Shown: one piece after another, positions 37,979 through 61,100 of the stretch | Layout: every line of letters starts with the position of its first letter | Numbering within the stretch: position 1 is the stretch's first letter | Origin: Himantopus leucocephalus | Lineage: Eukaryota > Chordata > Aves > Charadriiformes > Recurvirostridae | Length of the DNA: 64,000 nt | Direction: 5' to 3' | NCBI GenBank assembly: GCA_003993805.1 | Contig: RSEF01000026.1 | Location: forward strand, 2,394,169 to 2,458,168 | Notes under the pieces: model-generated | What the model was told of the DNA's origin: nothing | The model's database searches: none | Seen by the model: only the letters and a program-made list of their open reading frames with translations | Position numbers and translations under genes: made by a program

Positions 37979-40860
37979 ATGAGTGTCATTTCTTTCAATA
38001 CGCCTGTCTCCCTCAAGAGCAGATGTAGCAGCTTTAGCAGTCCCCTTAGTTTGCAGTTGATTCCCGATGCCCATTCAGGCACTGAGCAGGAAAAGCTGGT
38101 GGACAGAGAGAACGATAGAAGAGAGCCACCCACTAAAAATATAGGAAAGAAGGGGTTATGCATTAAGAGAAAGCCACTACATTAAAAATTGGTGCTATCT
38201 AAAAATTTGTTAAGGATTTTGGACCTGCAGGTACTGCTACACCTGTGTGTGCTGCCGTCATGCCTGTTGCCACTAAGCAAGATGGAGAGAGCTTCCAGCT
38301 TCCAGAACGCAGTATGTTAAAGCGTGCACTGTTGCCTGGAAGAAGAGCAAAGGCTCCCATTGTGTGGAACGTAGGATCTGTTGTTCACCTGGTGTGCCAT
38401 ATACAGAATTTAAAAAAAAAAAAAAAAAAAAAANGTACTCATCTGGGGACACTGACTCTGGTGACATCTCCAAGCAGAGCATTGTGTATGTTGGGCTGTG
38501 GCTAACAGCCGGGGGTCACAGCTGCAAGCGCTGTAGGGAAGGTGAATGCCTATAACATGTCTGTGTTGGCCATCTCCCCAGACGGTGGTTTTAGCAGTGG
38601 GAGTCTGATGTATGCTCCCAGCTCTCATGTCAGCAGTGATGGTGTGGCAGAGCCAGCCGGCTGGTTTGTCAGCTGGAAGAGGAGAAGAAGTGGAATGCAA
38701 ATGTACCTGGGTAAACAAGAGCTGTCAAAGAGATTTGCTGTAGATGTGCATCGTACCAGTGCAGCCATTGCAGCTGCAGCAATAGTGGATCGTGGAGCAT
38801 CTGGAGAAGGCAGAGGGAGTTTTCTTCATGGAAGTGATACTATCAAAACCTTTTTGATGCCAGAAATAAGGACATGCATCTGTTGTCTGGAACTTCTCAG
38901 GTGACCCTCAGTATACTTGGCACACTCCTTGCAATGTTTAAAAAGTGTGTCAGGCAGGGCAGGGACTTGCCTTGGCACTTCCTGTTGCAGCAACACTTGC
39001 AGACCACACACCCTGCATGCTGGGCCAGGACCTAAATGTGATGGTGGTATTGGTAACCTGAAGCTCAGGAAGCACTTCTGGATTTTTCTACTGTTCCACT
39101 TGAGTCTTTGCCCCATGAAGGTGATGTATTGAGCTATTTCTTTGCAACGGATAGGCTTAGAGCCAGTTGTGGTTTAACATCCCCAGGCTTGGGTGTTCCA
39201 TCTTTGCCTACTGAGCAGGTGCTTGGTAAGAGAAAGGACGTGGATCTTAACCATGGGACTCAGACTCTTAACGACATGTTACTGTGAAGGAAATCAGATA
39301 TGAGAATGCACTTAAATAACAGATAAACAGAGCTATTATAAAATTGATTACTGAAGACACTTTTTTTCAAGGCCAGCTTACTAGAAGTTCATACAGTTTG
39401 GAGACAGTCAGTTTCCATCTATAGGATGTGACTGTACAGCATTGTAGAAGAAACATTTTTTGTGGTTTTGGAGAAAGCACAACACAAAAATACACATTTA
39501 ACTGTTGATACGTGGACCCTGAACGAACCATGGACTACTCCACAGCAATGGGCCACTGGATATCTTTTGATACACTGAACCAGCAGAAGAAATCCCCTTT
39601 TAGAAAACAGGCAGCTCCCACTGGCTTTGTTAAAACGTCTGCAGTAGGAAGTGTCCTACAACAACCGAGTTACCAAGTTGATGTGTGGCTTTCCCTTAAT
39701 CCCCTCACCCCTGCCTTTCCAGCTTCTCACAACACTGCCGACACTGTGTGCGCAGTGCTAGGTGCCAGCTGCCATGTTTTAGATTTAAAAAATGTTAAAA
39801 TTAGTGATTGAGGACCTAGACTACAGGAGCCCTGAAAACAGGTTAGCAGTTGCTGAAGAGATTTGCTTACTCATACTGCTGAGGACCATCAAATTCTTCA
39901 GGAACTCCAGCATTCAAACCGTCTTCCACAGGATCACTTGAAGCAGGAAATAGCTGCTCAGTGAACCCCTCTCTACCTTTTATATGTTAAAGTGACTTTA
40001 AAACAGCAGAAGGTGGAGCGGCATGCTCCTGGGAGGGAGAATGGGGCTATTCTCAGCTCATTCCAGCGGTCCCAGATATCTGATGGGTGCAAGATTCTTG
40101 GCTTCCAGGTGGAAGCCAGTGGGGAACTGCAGTTCTTAGGTGCTGCTATCAGCGTTTGCAGAGCTCGTGGAAAGACTTTGAAATCAAAGGTGTCACTGTC
40201 GCTCTTGGACTGGGAGATGGGTGAAATGTCTTAGGCTTGAAACTGTTTTTCTGCAGAGTGGTGTGCTCAGATCTGCACACTTTATCTTGGCCACTTCACT
40301 GGATCCCTGCTATAAAGGTTGCTTTGAAGAATTCCTTCTCCTGCCTCTTGATGTGTCAAGCTAAAGACATCTGTACTGGAGCAGTGTCTGACCTGATGAG
40401 TGCTTCAGTACAGGGTTATTCTTTGACAGTTACAGAAACACCAGGCCAATCAGCCCTTTCAGGAACAGATTGATTTGCCTCTCATCTTAAGGAAGAATGT
40501 CCTAATTCAGGTCCCTGAAGTGGCACATCTTCAAATAGAGTTGATCCAGCTGGCAAGAGGCAGCTGTGCCTCGTGGTTGTGGTAACTCACGACTCTGGCT
40601 CTCAGGGATAACCGTGAAAGGTGACCTCCACTCAATGGCAGAGGAAGCTGAGATGATCATCTGCTTTAACCTTTGCCCGCTTGGCTGGCAGCCTTGCAGT
40701 CCTTGCTCTGAGAGGGTCTTGAGTGCTGTAACCCCCAGTCTCAGAACATTCCACCAGTTCATGTTTAGACAGTATTTAACAGCTAGAATTGACTAAAACA
40801 AACGTGAAGGGTAGAAATAATGACTATTCTTCTTCAGCTTTGGACAACTTAGCTTTAGAT
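37979..40860 (+). pseudogene. ZBED6: broken ZBED6 relic (domesticated hAT transposase with two BED fingers)
   Basis: Lies in intron 1 of ZC3H11A, sense strand, the position of ZBED6 in placental mammals, where it encodes a transcription factor. Recalled human ZBED6 aligns block by block in order: N-terminus 37979-38182 (MSV start, KKGLCIKRK); BED1 38215-38505 (LPGRRAKAPIVWN, then THLGT-TL after an A-run and N); linker at about 38540-38640; BED2 38815-39030 (GSFLHGSDTIK, VWNFSGDPQYTWHTPCN, LQQHLQTTHPACWA); 39323-39358 (INRAIIKLITED); 39432-39530 (HLTVDTWT); 39512-39790 (GHWISFDT, WLSLNPLTPAFPAS); 39866-39949 (ILQELQHSNRLP); 40043-40130; 40236-40334 (ILATSLDPCYKGCFEEF); 40704-40766 (CSERVLSAV, the hAT dimerisation motif). 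Stops at 38183, 38503 and 38939 and at least eight frame changes break it. The span fits the roughly 980-codon mammalian gene. Alternative: an unrelated hAT copy, unlikely given two BED fingers at the same site. Confidence 0.88.
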
Positions 40861-43800
40861 TTTCATACAGAGAGTGAGATGTGTTAGCAAGAGGTTCTGT
40901 GCTTCTGAAGACACGAAGGTGTGTGATTTGCATATGCAGGATGATGTGTTCCGTGTCTCTTTGTGACGCGTAGCCTAGCACCGCACGTCCAGCCTGTGGA
41001 GTGCAGTAACAAGGAGGTCAGTTGGCAGTGGCTGTTTTGCAGCTGGGGTAGTGCTGACCGATTGAAAAGGAGGGTTAGAACATAGAGTTCCTGGTGCTCT
41101 TCCTTCCTTGTCAGCTGACTGTCCTGACAAACAGGGGGGCTAAGCATCTTTAATTAATTTTTGCAAGAAATTAAAGGCACAAAGTAGCCAGCAAGAGAGA
41201 CTGTCCAAGTGAAATACTTGGTGCTTCAGAACCAAAAAGTATCTGTAGGTAGGTGCAATAATACTTCTCTTCGGCATTAGTTGGGGTACAAAAAAATTTT
41301 GTTCCCTTCTTGCTCTTTGGTACCTAACAAAGGCAGGTCAACAAGCCTGTAAAACAAACTAGACAGACTTTCATTGTACTATTTATCTTCCCTTAGTAAA
41401 GGTAAAGTTTATGGCGCTTGTTGGCTTGTTTTTCCTGACTCCTCGCTACTGCATCTGTAATTATTAATTTTTATTATTTTTTTTTTTACAAAATGAATTA
41501 AAAATCTCTTAATACAAAAACTTTACTAGAGCTCTGCAGAAAAAAGAAGTGTTCAAAATTGTCATCATTAGAGACCTGCTGAGTGCACCAGAGTTACTCA
41601 TTTTTATTCAGGCTTTCAGGGGTTAGTTCTGTTGATGTCTGTTTAGCACTCAGATTGCCACGTTAACTGACGCTAGTTTTTAAAAAAAAAAGGTTTTGAG
41701 TTAACCTTTTTTGAAATGAAGGGACTTCTATGGAGTTTAGAATTTTGAGAGTATTTTTCTTGGGGGGGGTGGGGAGTGTTTGTTTTAAAGTTTTGCTTTT
41801 TTTTCCCATTCCTTAAACAAGATCCATTCAAATTCTGAACAGCTCTTGAAGTCTGCTCAGGAATATGGAAGGCAACAAGCAAAATGCTGAGCTGCTTGGG
41901 GCATTCAAAAGAGCTAAATCTGAGGGGATTTCTTTTTTTCCCCCATGGTGGTGGACATAGTAATGTTGCATTATACAGGTGTCTCTCAATTTCTAGGGAA
42001 AAGAAACGCCTTCTTCTAGATCATGAATTCTTTCTGATTTGTATTTGAATGCCTCTGCTCGGCAAAGCAGTGGTCTTTAATTGCCATCTGTTTTCAGTGT
42101 TGGCTTGTGCAAACTGAAGAAACGTGCTTGAAATTTAACTGTCAATTGTATTGGTAGCACATTTGGAAAAATTTTTCTTGTCAAACTTCTACGTGAAGCA
42201 GCAGCAGCAATTTTTAGAAGTAGATGCATAGGAATCTCTATGACACAAAGTCTGGTTTTGAAGGTGCTAAAGGTCAAAAGTGAATAGTCCCATTGATACT
42301 GAAGATGGGAAGAAATCCTTGCTCTTAACTACCATTTTTATTTCCTTTGTCAAACAGTCAAAAAACAATAACTAATATGAGAACCGAACTTCTCCTCTCT
42401 TTATTTTAGATTTGGGAAAATTCCCTGCCAAAAAAAAAAATCCTGGAAAATTCACTAGTGTTTGTGTGAGTAAAAGGTTCCAACCTTTTATTATTAATTT
42501 GTAAGAACTATTTTGTTCAGTTTTGTCCAAAAGAGTCAGAAATACTTTGCACAGAAATGTGCAGCCTTTTAATGAAAGGGGTCAGAATCACTTTAATTTG
42601 AACTTTATCTGGTCTGGTTGCAGGTTTTATGACATTTGGTATCTTTAAAAAAAATAAGAATCAAAGTATCTGACTTCCCATTAAAAAAATCAGTTTCAGC
42701 TCTGGTGGCACCAAAAAATCATCAGCTGTTGAATTGGACCTAAGCCATCTTTTCAAACTTTCTGTGATCTTGCAGCCATGGACAATGATGGATATATATG
42801 GATTAGGGAACAGCATCTGATGGCACACTTGAAGTATTTGCTTTCATGTAAAAAGAAAATAAGTTATTCCCTGAAATCAAAATAATTCAAAATTATTGGT
42901 ATCATGCAGCCATGCCACTTGCAAAGTGAGCATTTCCCTGCCTCTCAAAGCTTGCTGTATCCTTGATCTGCTGTCTTCCTGCTGTTAATTGATTGCAACT
43001 CTACATGTCTGATCAGAGCTAAAAGTTGTTCTCGATACAGATATCATACAACATATACTGTGCACGCTTGTGTGTATAGATATGTTTATACTGTATGCAT
43101 GTACATACGTATGCATATTTGTGTGCTGGCCCCCAAATCACTCATATTATAAGGCATCAGCCTTGAAGGCATATTCATCAAAATATTACGTAGATCTTTC
43201 ATTTTTTGCCAATTCCCTCAAAATGAGAGACTTTTTATGCAGTATTATGTGGCAAATAGCCCAAAATTCTAATTTTTACTATCACTCTTGCTGACTTTAT
43301 TATCACTCACTCTTGGTGTGTGTATAAACACATATGTGTATGTATATACATATTTGTGTATTTATACACACAAGTATGTTTTTGTTGTACAGGTAATAAA
43401 GATGGGGGAAGGTTTTTCTGTTTTCTTAATAGGTGAAGAAATCTTGAAGACCAGAAATTGCAACTTACTGAATTATAAATTTAAAAAAAAAAAAAAAAAA
43501 ATAAAATTGTCCGGCTGTGGAAGATGGATCCTCATTTTTGCAGCCACTTTGAATCACAAGTTCATCTTTAAATGCACTGGGTTTTTTGTTGGTTTTTTTT
43601 GGTTTTTTTTGAAGAGCTAACTAACCCTGGCTGTCTCCAGTCTGACAGTATTCAAATGGACTTGCTTCCTCCATTAGTTGTAAGATGTTTAAAAGCACAT
43701 CCTATGTTTGAATTGTGGATGAGAGGTTCCCTTGGCAATGTGAGGAGGAAAATTCTTTCTACCCCTTTATTATTAATTCACGGATTCAGTGTTGGTTCGG

Positions 43801-44258
43801 CCTACAGGAGAAGTTAACTGGAAGTCTTTGAAGATCAATAACCTTTGCTGAAGTTGTCCAGGTATGTGAACTTGAAGATCCATGGTGACTGGAAAATAAT
43901 GTTTAATTTATGTCAGTTGTATTTTATAGAAATAACTAATACCAACGGTTAATCATTGACTGATAACACAAACGTATGACCAATTTTTTAAGAAGTGACT
44001 CTCTTATTTGGCTTTCAGCCACATGCAGTCATTTCTTCCGTGCTCCAAGGCATATAGGTATTACTAAGAACACAGAAGAGGACACTTGCTGACAAAACCC
44101 ATGCAGTTTAGCAGAAGTTTGATGTAGTATTGTGACAGTTTTTGTGACCAGCTGATTTCAAGACATTGCCCCTATCAAGAGACTAATTTGATTAACATAA
44201 ACAGCTGTAAAAATGCTTATTACTTAATTACTTTTCACTTATTGATACCTTTCCTTAG
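40861..44258 (+). other. ZC3H11A intron 1, part after the ZBED6 relic
   Basis: AT-rich intron with simple A/T runs (for example the A-run at about 43483-43501) and TA/TG-rich stretches near 43030-43380. No gene or known repeat family recognised. Confidence 0.5.
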
Positions 44259-44406
44259 GGTTACTTTTAAAAAGAAGATTTCACTGATCAAGCCAGTGGA
44301 AGACTTTCAGTCCAAGAAAGAGTGAAGCCAGCTCTTGCCAAGAGTGGAGGAAGTCCCTGTTGAGCGAACCTTTAGAACCTGAGCTTGTTCTAAGAATTTG
44401 GCCATT

Positions 44407-54293
<9,887 letters not shown>

Positions 54294-55830
54294 ACTGCAT
54301 AGTCTTAAGGTTAAAAAAAAAAAAATAATTAAAACTGTCTTTTGTTGGATACCCGGAGGTGATCCTTTTTGTAGCTGAGGCTTTGCAATGAGTTCTAAAG
54401 CACAGTTGAACTGGTAGAAATTGGCAATATCTGCACTCAGTTGTCCTAAATTTCCCTGCTGGTCAGAGTCAAGGTCCTGTGCATCCATTCTGTCAGTGGC
54501 TACCTTCGACATTAAGAGGACAAAGCACTTGTTGATTTCGGGACAGAGACATGCCCATCTACAAACTGTGGTGGTTGTGAGCTGATCTGCTGATTCAGTG
54601 ATGCTCTGAAGGCTTAAACGTAAAGCTTCTTCCTTCCTCCCCCCTTGGCAAAACTCAACGTTCAGCGCGTTTCAAAGCTTTGGTATTCTGATTTCTTGGA
54701 CAGTTGATCTCTAAAGCCTGGAGTTACTATGTCAACTCTTGAGTTTTATTTATGTATGCTATCATTTTGACTTTTAATCTTTTAGGGTAACTTAATGTCG
54801 GGGTGGGAGGGAGCAGAATAATTAGTATCTTGGACCAAACGTGCTGCCAAGGGTGGTGGCTGGGGTCGGTCCATCCAGCCTTACTTTGAATTATCAGGGA
54901 CGATCCAGTATCATCAAGCAGCATCTCGGCAGTACAGCTGGAATACCCCCTCCCGTTTTGTTGTACCAAAGCTTGGGGGGGTTTGGTACTTTTCGCTGAT
55001 GTGAATAAGATTCTGGTGCGGGTAGTCAGGATTCCTCTCAGTCTGAAGTAGATCGGTAAACTAAGAATTGGTTTAAGTGCCTCTTGGTTGCAAGAATCGC
55101 TCTCCCGAGCTGCCGGCTCTTCTGCTGGGAAGCGGTGGCTGCTTGGTCTCGTCTTCAGACACTTTGTCCTGTTGGCACAGACCCAGCGGGGAGCGTGTGC
55201 CCGGGCCGGCGATTGTCGAACCCGGTACTGCAGCGGGACCAACCGCGCTCTCCTTTCTGGGCATTCCCAGGGGATCCTCCCCTTGGTCGCTCCTGCCCCA
55301 CCACTGCCGCCGGAGGTGACTGCTCTGCCTCGGGTGTCCACGTGCAGTCCAAACGTGTGACCCTCGCAGAAAACAGCCGAGACTGGGGTGGATTGTGTAC
55401 CCTGCCACCAGTGATCGTTTTCCCTAGCAGATATATTTTGAATTATTTTCTTAAATTTTTTTTTAAGAACTTTAGTCTCTTCCTGCTATGTCTTGTGAAG
55501 CTGTAGAGGCCCTCAGGCATTTGCTGCTGGCAGAGGAAAAAAAAATCAGTAGTTTGAGTTGACTGTAAATACTTTCTCTTTGGAAGAAAACACTTTGTGT
55601 GCTTTGATCATCCACTGTGATGTCTTAGTTCCTAGAGGAAAAGTTTGAAGACGGGCTTCGGTGTGCGCCGTGGTTTCTGTAAATATTTTATTCTTCCATT
55701 TTATATTTGTATTCTATTTAAGGTATTGTATTAAACGTAGTCTGGCCTCCTCCGCCTTCACCGGTAGTTGAACTGTTCCACCTGACAGCAGTTAACAGTG
55801 TTTTTAAATAAAACTGCCGTAGGTAAGGTG
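54294..55830 (+). other. ZC3H11A: ZC3H11A 3'UTR
   Basis: AATAAA at 55807-55812 gives an expected end near 55830, just before the SNRPE promoter. Confidence 0.7.
55807..55812 (+). terminator. ZC3H11A: ZC3H11A poly(A) signal AATAAA
   Basis: The last canonical signal before the SNRPE CpG island. Confidence 0.7.
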
Positions 55831-55928
55831 TGGGTGCGTGGTCTGTATGGCGGGCGCGGAGCAGTAGAGACGGCGGTCCTCCCGGCCTCCTAGAGCGGTC
55901 GGGTCCGCCAGCATCCCACAGCTCCTTG

Positions 55929-55997
55929 CGCGTTCGCGCCGCCCCCGCCGCCGGAAGCCGCTAAGCGGCTTCCGGCGGCGGGGGCGGCGGGAACGCG
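55929..55997. promoter_or_regulatory. SNRPE: long inverted repeat with ETS motifs in the SNRPE promoter
   Basis: Arms 55929-55962 and 55964-55997 are complementary at 33 of 34 positions (mismatch at 55936/55990) around a single A at 55963. Each arm carries a CCGGAAG-type ETS motif, so the pair points both ways. It lies 27 bp before the SNRPE ATG. Confidence 0.85.
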
Positions 55998-56024
55998 TGC
56001 CGGGTAGCGGCGGCAGCAGCAGCC

Positions 56025-57963
<1,939 letters not shown>

Positions 57964-58185
57964 GATTTGTTGTTCAAAACAATGGCTGCCGTGCTTCAGA
58001 GTAAATAAAGTGCTAGCGGGAGCAGGACCAGCTAGTAGAGAGGAAGTTATGCGTAACCGGGGTCGCATGCAGAGTTGAAAACTGCGTGTTCCTTTGTGCA
58101 AGTAGTTTGTAGTTCCTTTGGTTTTTTGTAGTTTGAAACGATGCACAATGTATTTCACAAATAAACATTTTTCACGTTAACTGTA
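57964..58185 (+). other. SNRPE: SNRPE 3'UTR with two poly(A) signals
   Basis: AATAAA at 58004-58009 (about 40 bp after the stop) and at 58160-58165. Ends near 58025 and 58185 are expected. Confidence 0.7.
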
Positions 58186-58189
58186 AATG

Positions 58190-61100
58190 TAAATGTGCTT
58201 GCTTTCCGTCTCGTGCCCTTCTATGAGTAGAGAAAGGGGGAGAAATGTATTCAGAGTGATTTTCACCGTGGATCTGTGCAGTCTCTGATAAATATCTGCA
58301 TGTCTGGAATGTTACATCTGTGTTCGGTGGACAAGGTGGGCTCGTTTAGGATACTGGAGTGACCTGTGGTCCTTGAGCTTGCACAGTTCTAGTGAGGGAC
58401 TTGAGGCTGTGGTACAGTAATCCAACATTTACAAACTTGGCTGGTAGGCGTGCTTGTAAAATAACTTTTATCTTCAGGTCAAGCAGAGAAGGCAATTGGT
58501 TTGGATTAAATCTCTATAGCTTCTTGCTTCTTTGGGCAGTCTCTAGATTAAACCACGGCACTGTTAAATAAGTTGCGATATCAGATGTATCAGTTGGGGT
58601 TTTATCATGTTGGTTTATTTTTATTATCCTTTTGAGGATCTGGCTGTTCTAAGTTTCTACAGGAGAGCTGTATTGCTTATCACATCAACAAAAGAGTAGT
58701 TCTCTGTCTTACTTAGGACTATGGGTCCCCTCTGCTGCTTTACTGATGTAAAGAAAGAGGGGGGAAAAAAGGTTTTGGCTGTAATTGTAACTCAGGGACA
58801 GGATACGTGGATGGCGAGAAAGGAATCTTGATCCACAGGCTGCGCTACAAATCATTTAATAAGCTTTCAGTATTTCAGAACTTACATTTGTGTATTGTCT
58901 TAAGCATTAAAATTAATAAATTCAAGACAGAAGATTTCTTGCTTTAAAGGATAGAAATATGTGAGTCTTCTGGCAGAGATCGTCCAGCATGCTTCTCACA
59001 TTGCAAAGTCATACGTGAGGAGTATTGTAGCAGGTATTCATGGTAAGAAGCTTTTGAGAAGCAGCATGACATACTACAGCGGCTAAAACAGCTCCAGCTG
59101 TACAGCCTGCTGGCGGAGTCGGTAGTTCTGTATTTGCGTTCACAAGCTGCAAAGTCCTTTCGACATAGAGTCAACAGAAATAATCTACCAGGGTCATCTA
59201 CTAGTAGAAACTGTCACCAGAAGCTAGCACATATGGAATAAAGTGGTATTTTAAGAGGTCATCTGCATCTGCTTTCCATTTTATATTTGGCATACCAAGT
59301 GAGGCTTTCAGGGAATTTCAGGAATTGTCTCGGTCGATAGTTCAGGCGTTGCAGGACGGGGTATTTGTGATGCAGTGCTGTAAAATTTACCTGCCTGTAT
59401 CTCTTAACGGTTACAGGCAGATGATGGCCTTGAGCCTCTCTAAAAATGCAAACTCCCTTCAGAGTAGTTTTGAAGTTATTTTGAAGTAATCATTTCTCTT
59501 TCCAAGTGTGTGTAACTTCTTATAACCAGATACTGTGTTTTTAGACAGAAGTTATTTAATGGGATGCGTTGCATCACAGTTTATCCGGGGCCACTGAAGT
59601 AAAACTGGCTCGGAGCCTACAAGGGTCTGTCCTTCTTCCGCTTTGCACGTGGCTGGCAAGCGGCTGCTTTTTGGGAAGAGCTGGACATTAGGAGAAAGAG
59701 CTTGTTCTTATCAGCAGTGCTGCCGCCAACTCCTAATTGTGCACTTCAAGACACCGTAATGCCTCCTAAAGCTCCTCTGTTCTTTGATATTATCAAATTA
59801 GCGCCAGTGAACGTCAATATTGGAGTAGGTTGATGATGGGAGGAAGGAAGTCCAGGCTAATCAGCTCTGAAGCATCTCATGATAAGGTACCAAAATAGGC
59901 AGCAATTATGTGCGTGGGGGAGTTGCAGAAGAAAAGGAGAAGCTCCCCAGCAGGAAGCCGTGAAAACTGCAGAAAGCCTGCAGGAGAGTCCGGGCGCGTG
60001 TGGATGTCCAGGAGGAAACACAGCCCCATTGTTTGAGGAGCGCCTGGCAATGGAGCCTTGTGGTCCAAGAACAGAGCTTCTAGGCATTACCAGCACATAG
60101 ACGGGGCACAAAAACAATTCTGGCTTTGCCGAACTGGCTTCCCAAGAAGCACTTGTCTGTCCTCATCAAAACCACAGGGCTGACTCATCTAAATGCTTGC
60201 TGATTTTTTTTATTATTTTTTTTTTCTTTTTAACCCCGAATCCTTCCAGCTTCCTGAGCCGTTTCCAAGCTGCAGGGCAGCGAGAAGGTAACATCTCATG
60301 AGCCGCCTGAAGCGTGCAGGGCCAGGATGAGCCTCAAACTGGCTGCAAAAGAGTGCGGTAGACAGAAGGGGGTGCTGCGGGCTCGGCCAGCTCCCCCTGC
60401 CCCTCCAGCGAAGTGTCACAAGCCTTCGCAGGAACACAGAGTTCCCCAGCGTTCAAGCAGCTTTATTGGCTCCCAAACAACCTGGAAGAAAGCAAACTGG
60501 GCTGTCTGGTGCGGGGCTGCTCTCAGACGGTGCGGTGGCCGGACAGGGTGCCTGGATCTCCCGGGCACCGGCACCTTCCCCGGTTCATCTGCACCCTGGG
60601 GTGTCCTGCTCCAGCGGGGGATGAGGAGTGGAAGGTTCTGGTTTTGGCTGAGCAAGTGAGGAGGAGCAAGGTAGAGTGACTGCGTACAATTGGGCTCTGT
60701 GTTTAGAAAACTCCCCGTCCCTCGCTTGGCTTTCTGCTGCCTTGAAGCCTGTTGTGTTTGCTTTTGCAAATTGTACTTTTCCATAACGTGCAAACTCCTT
60801 TCCCTCCAGTGCCGGGGGGTGGGGGTGGGTGAAGGGGGGGGCGGGGGCGTGTAAAGGCTCCTTTTGAAGAAGATGCCTTGAGGTGGCACTATTAGGAGTG
60901 CCCCAGCGGGCTGGATTAGTGCAGTGGGATGTCGTGTTGTGGCACAAATACCACGCTGCAGCGTTCGCCCATCTCTAGGAAACAAAGTGCCGATGGCGGG
61001 GTTTGCCAGAGAAAGTTTTCTTACCGGTGCCAGCACTCGGATATCTGTCACAACCAAAAACTGAGCTTTAGATACCATCTCACTGTGCCTGAATGTCTGT

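Noticed and set aside
38542..38904. Possible small new gene of 120 codons in ZC3H11A intron 1
   Set aside because: It is one readable block of the ZBED6 relic (inter-finger linker and start of BED2), not a separate gene.
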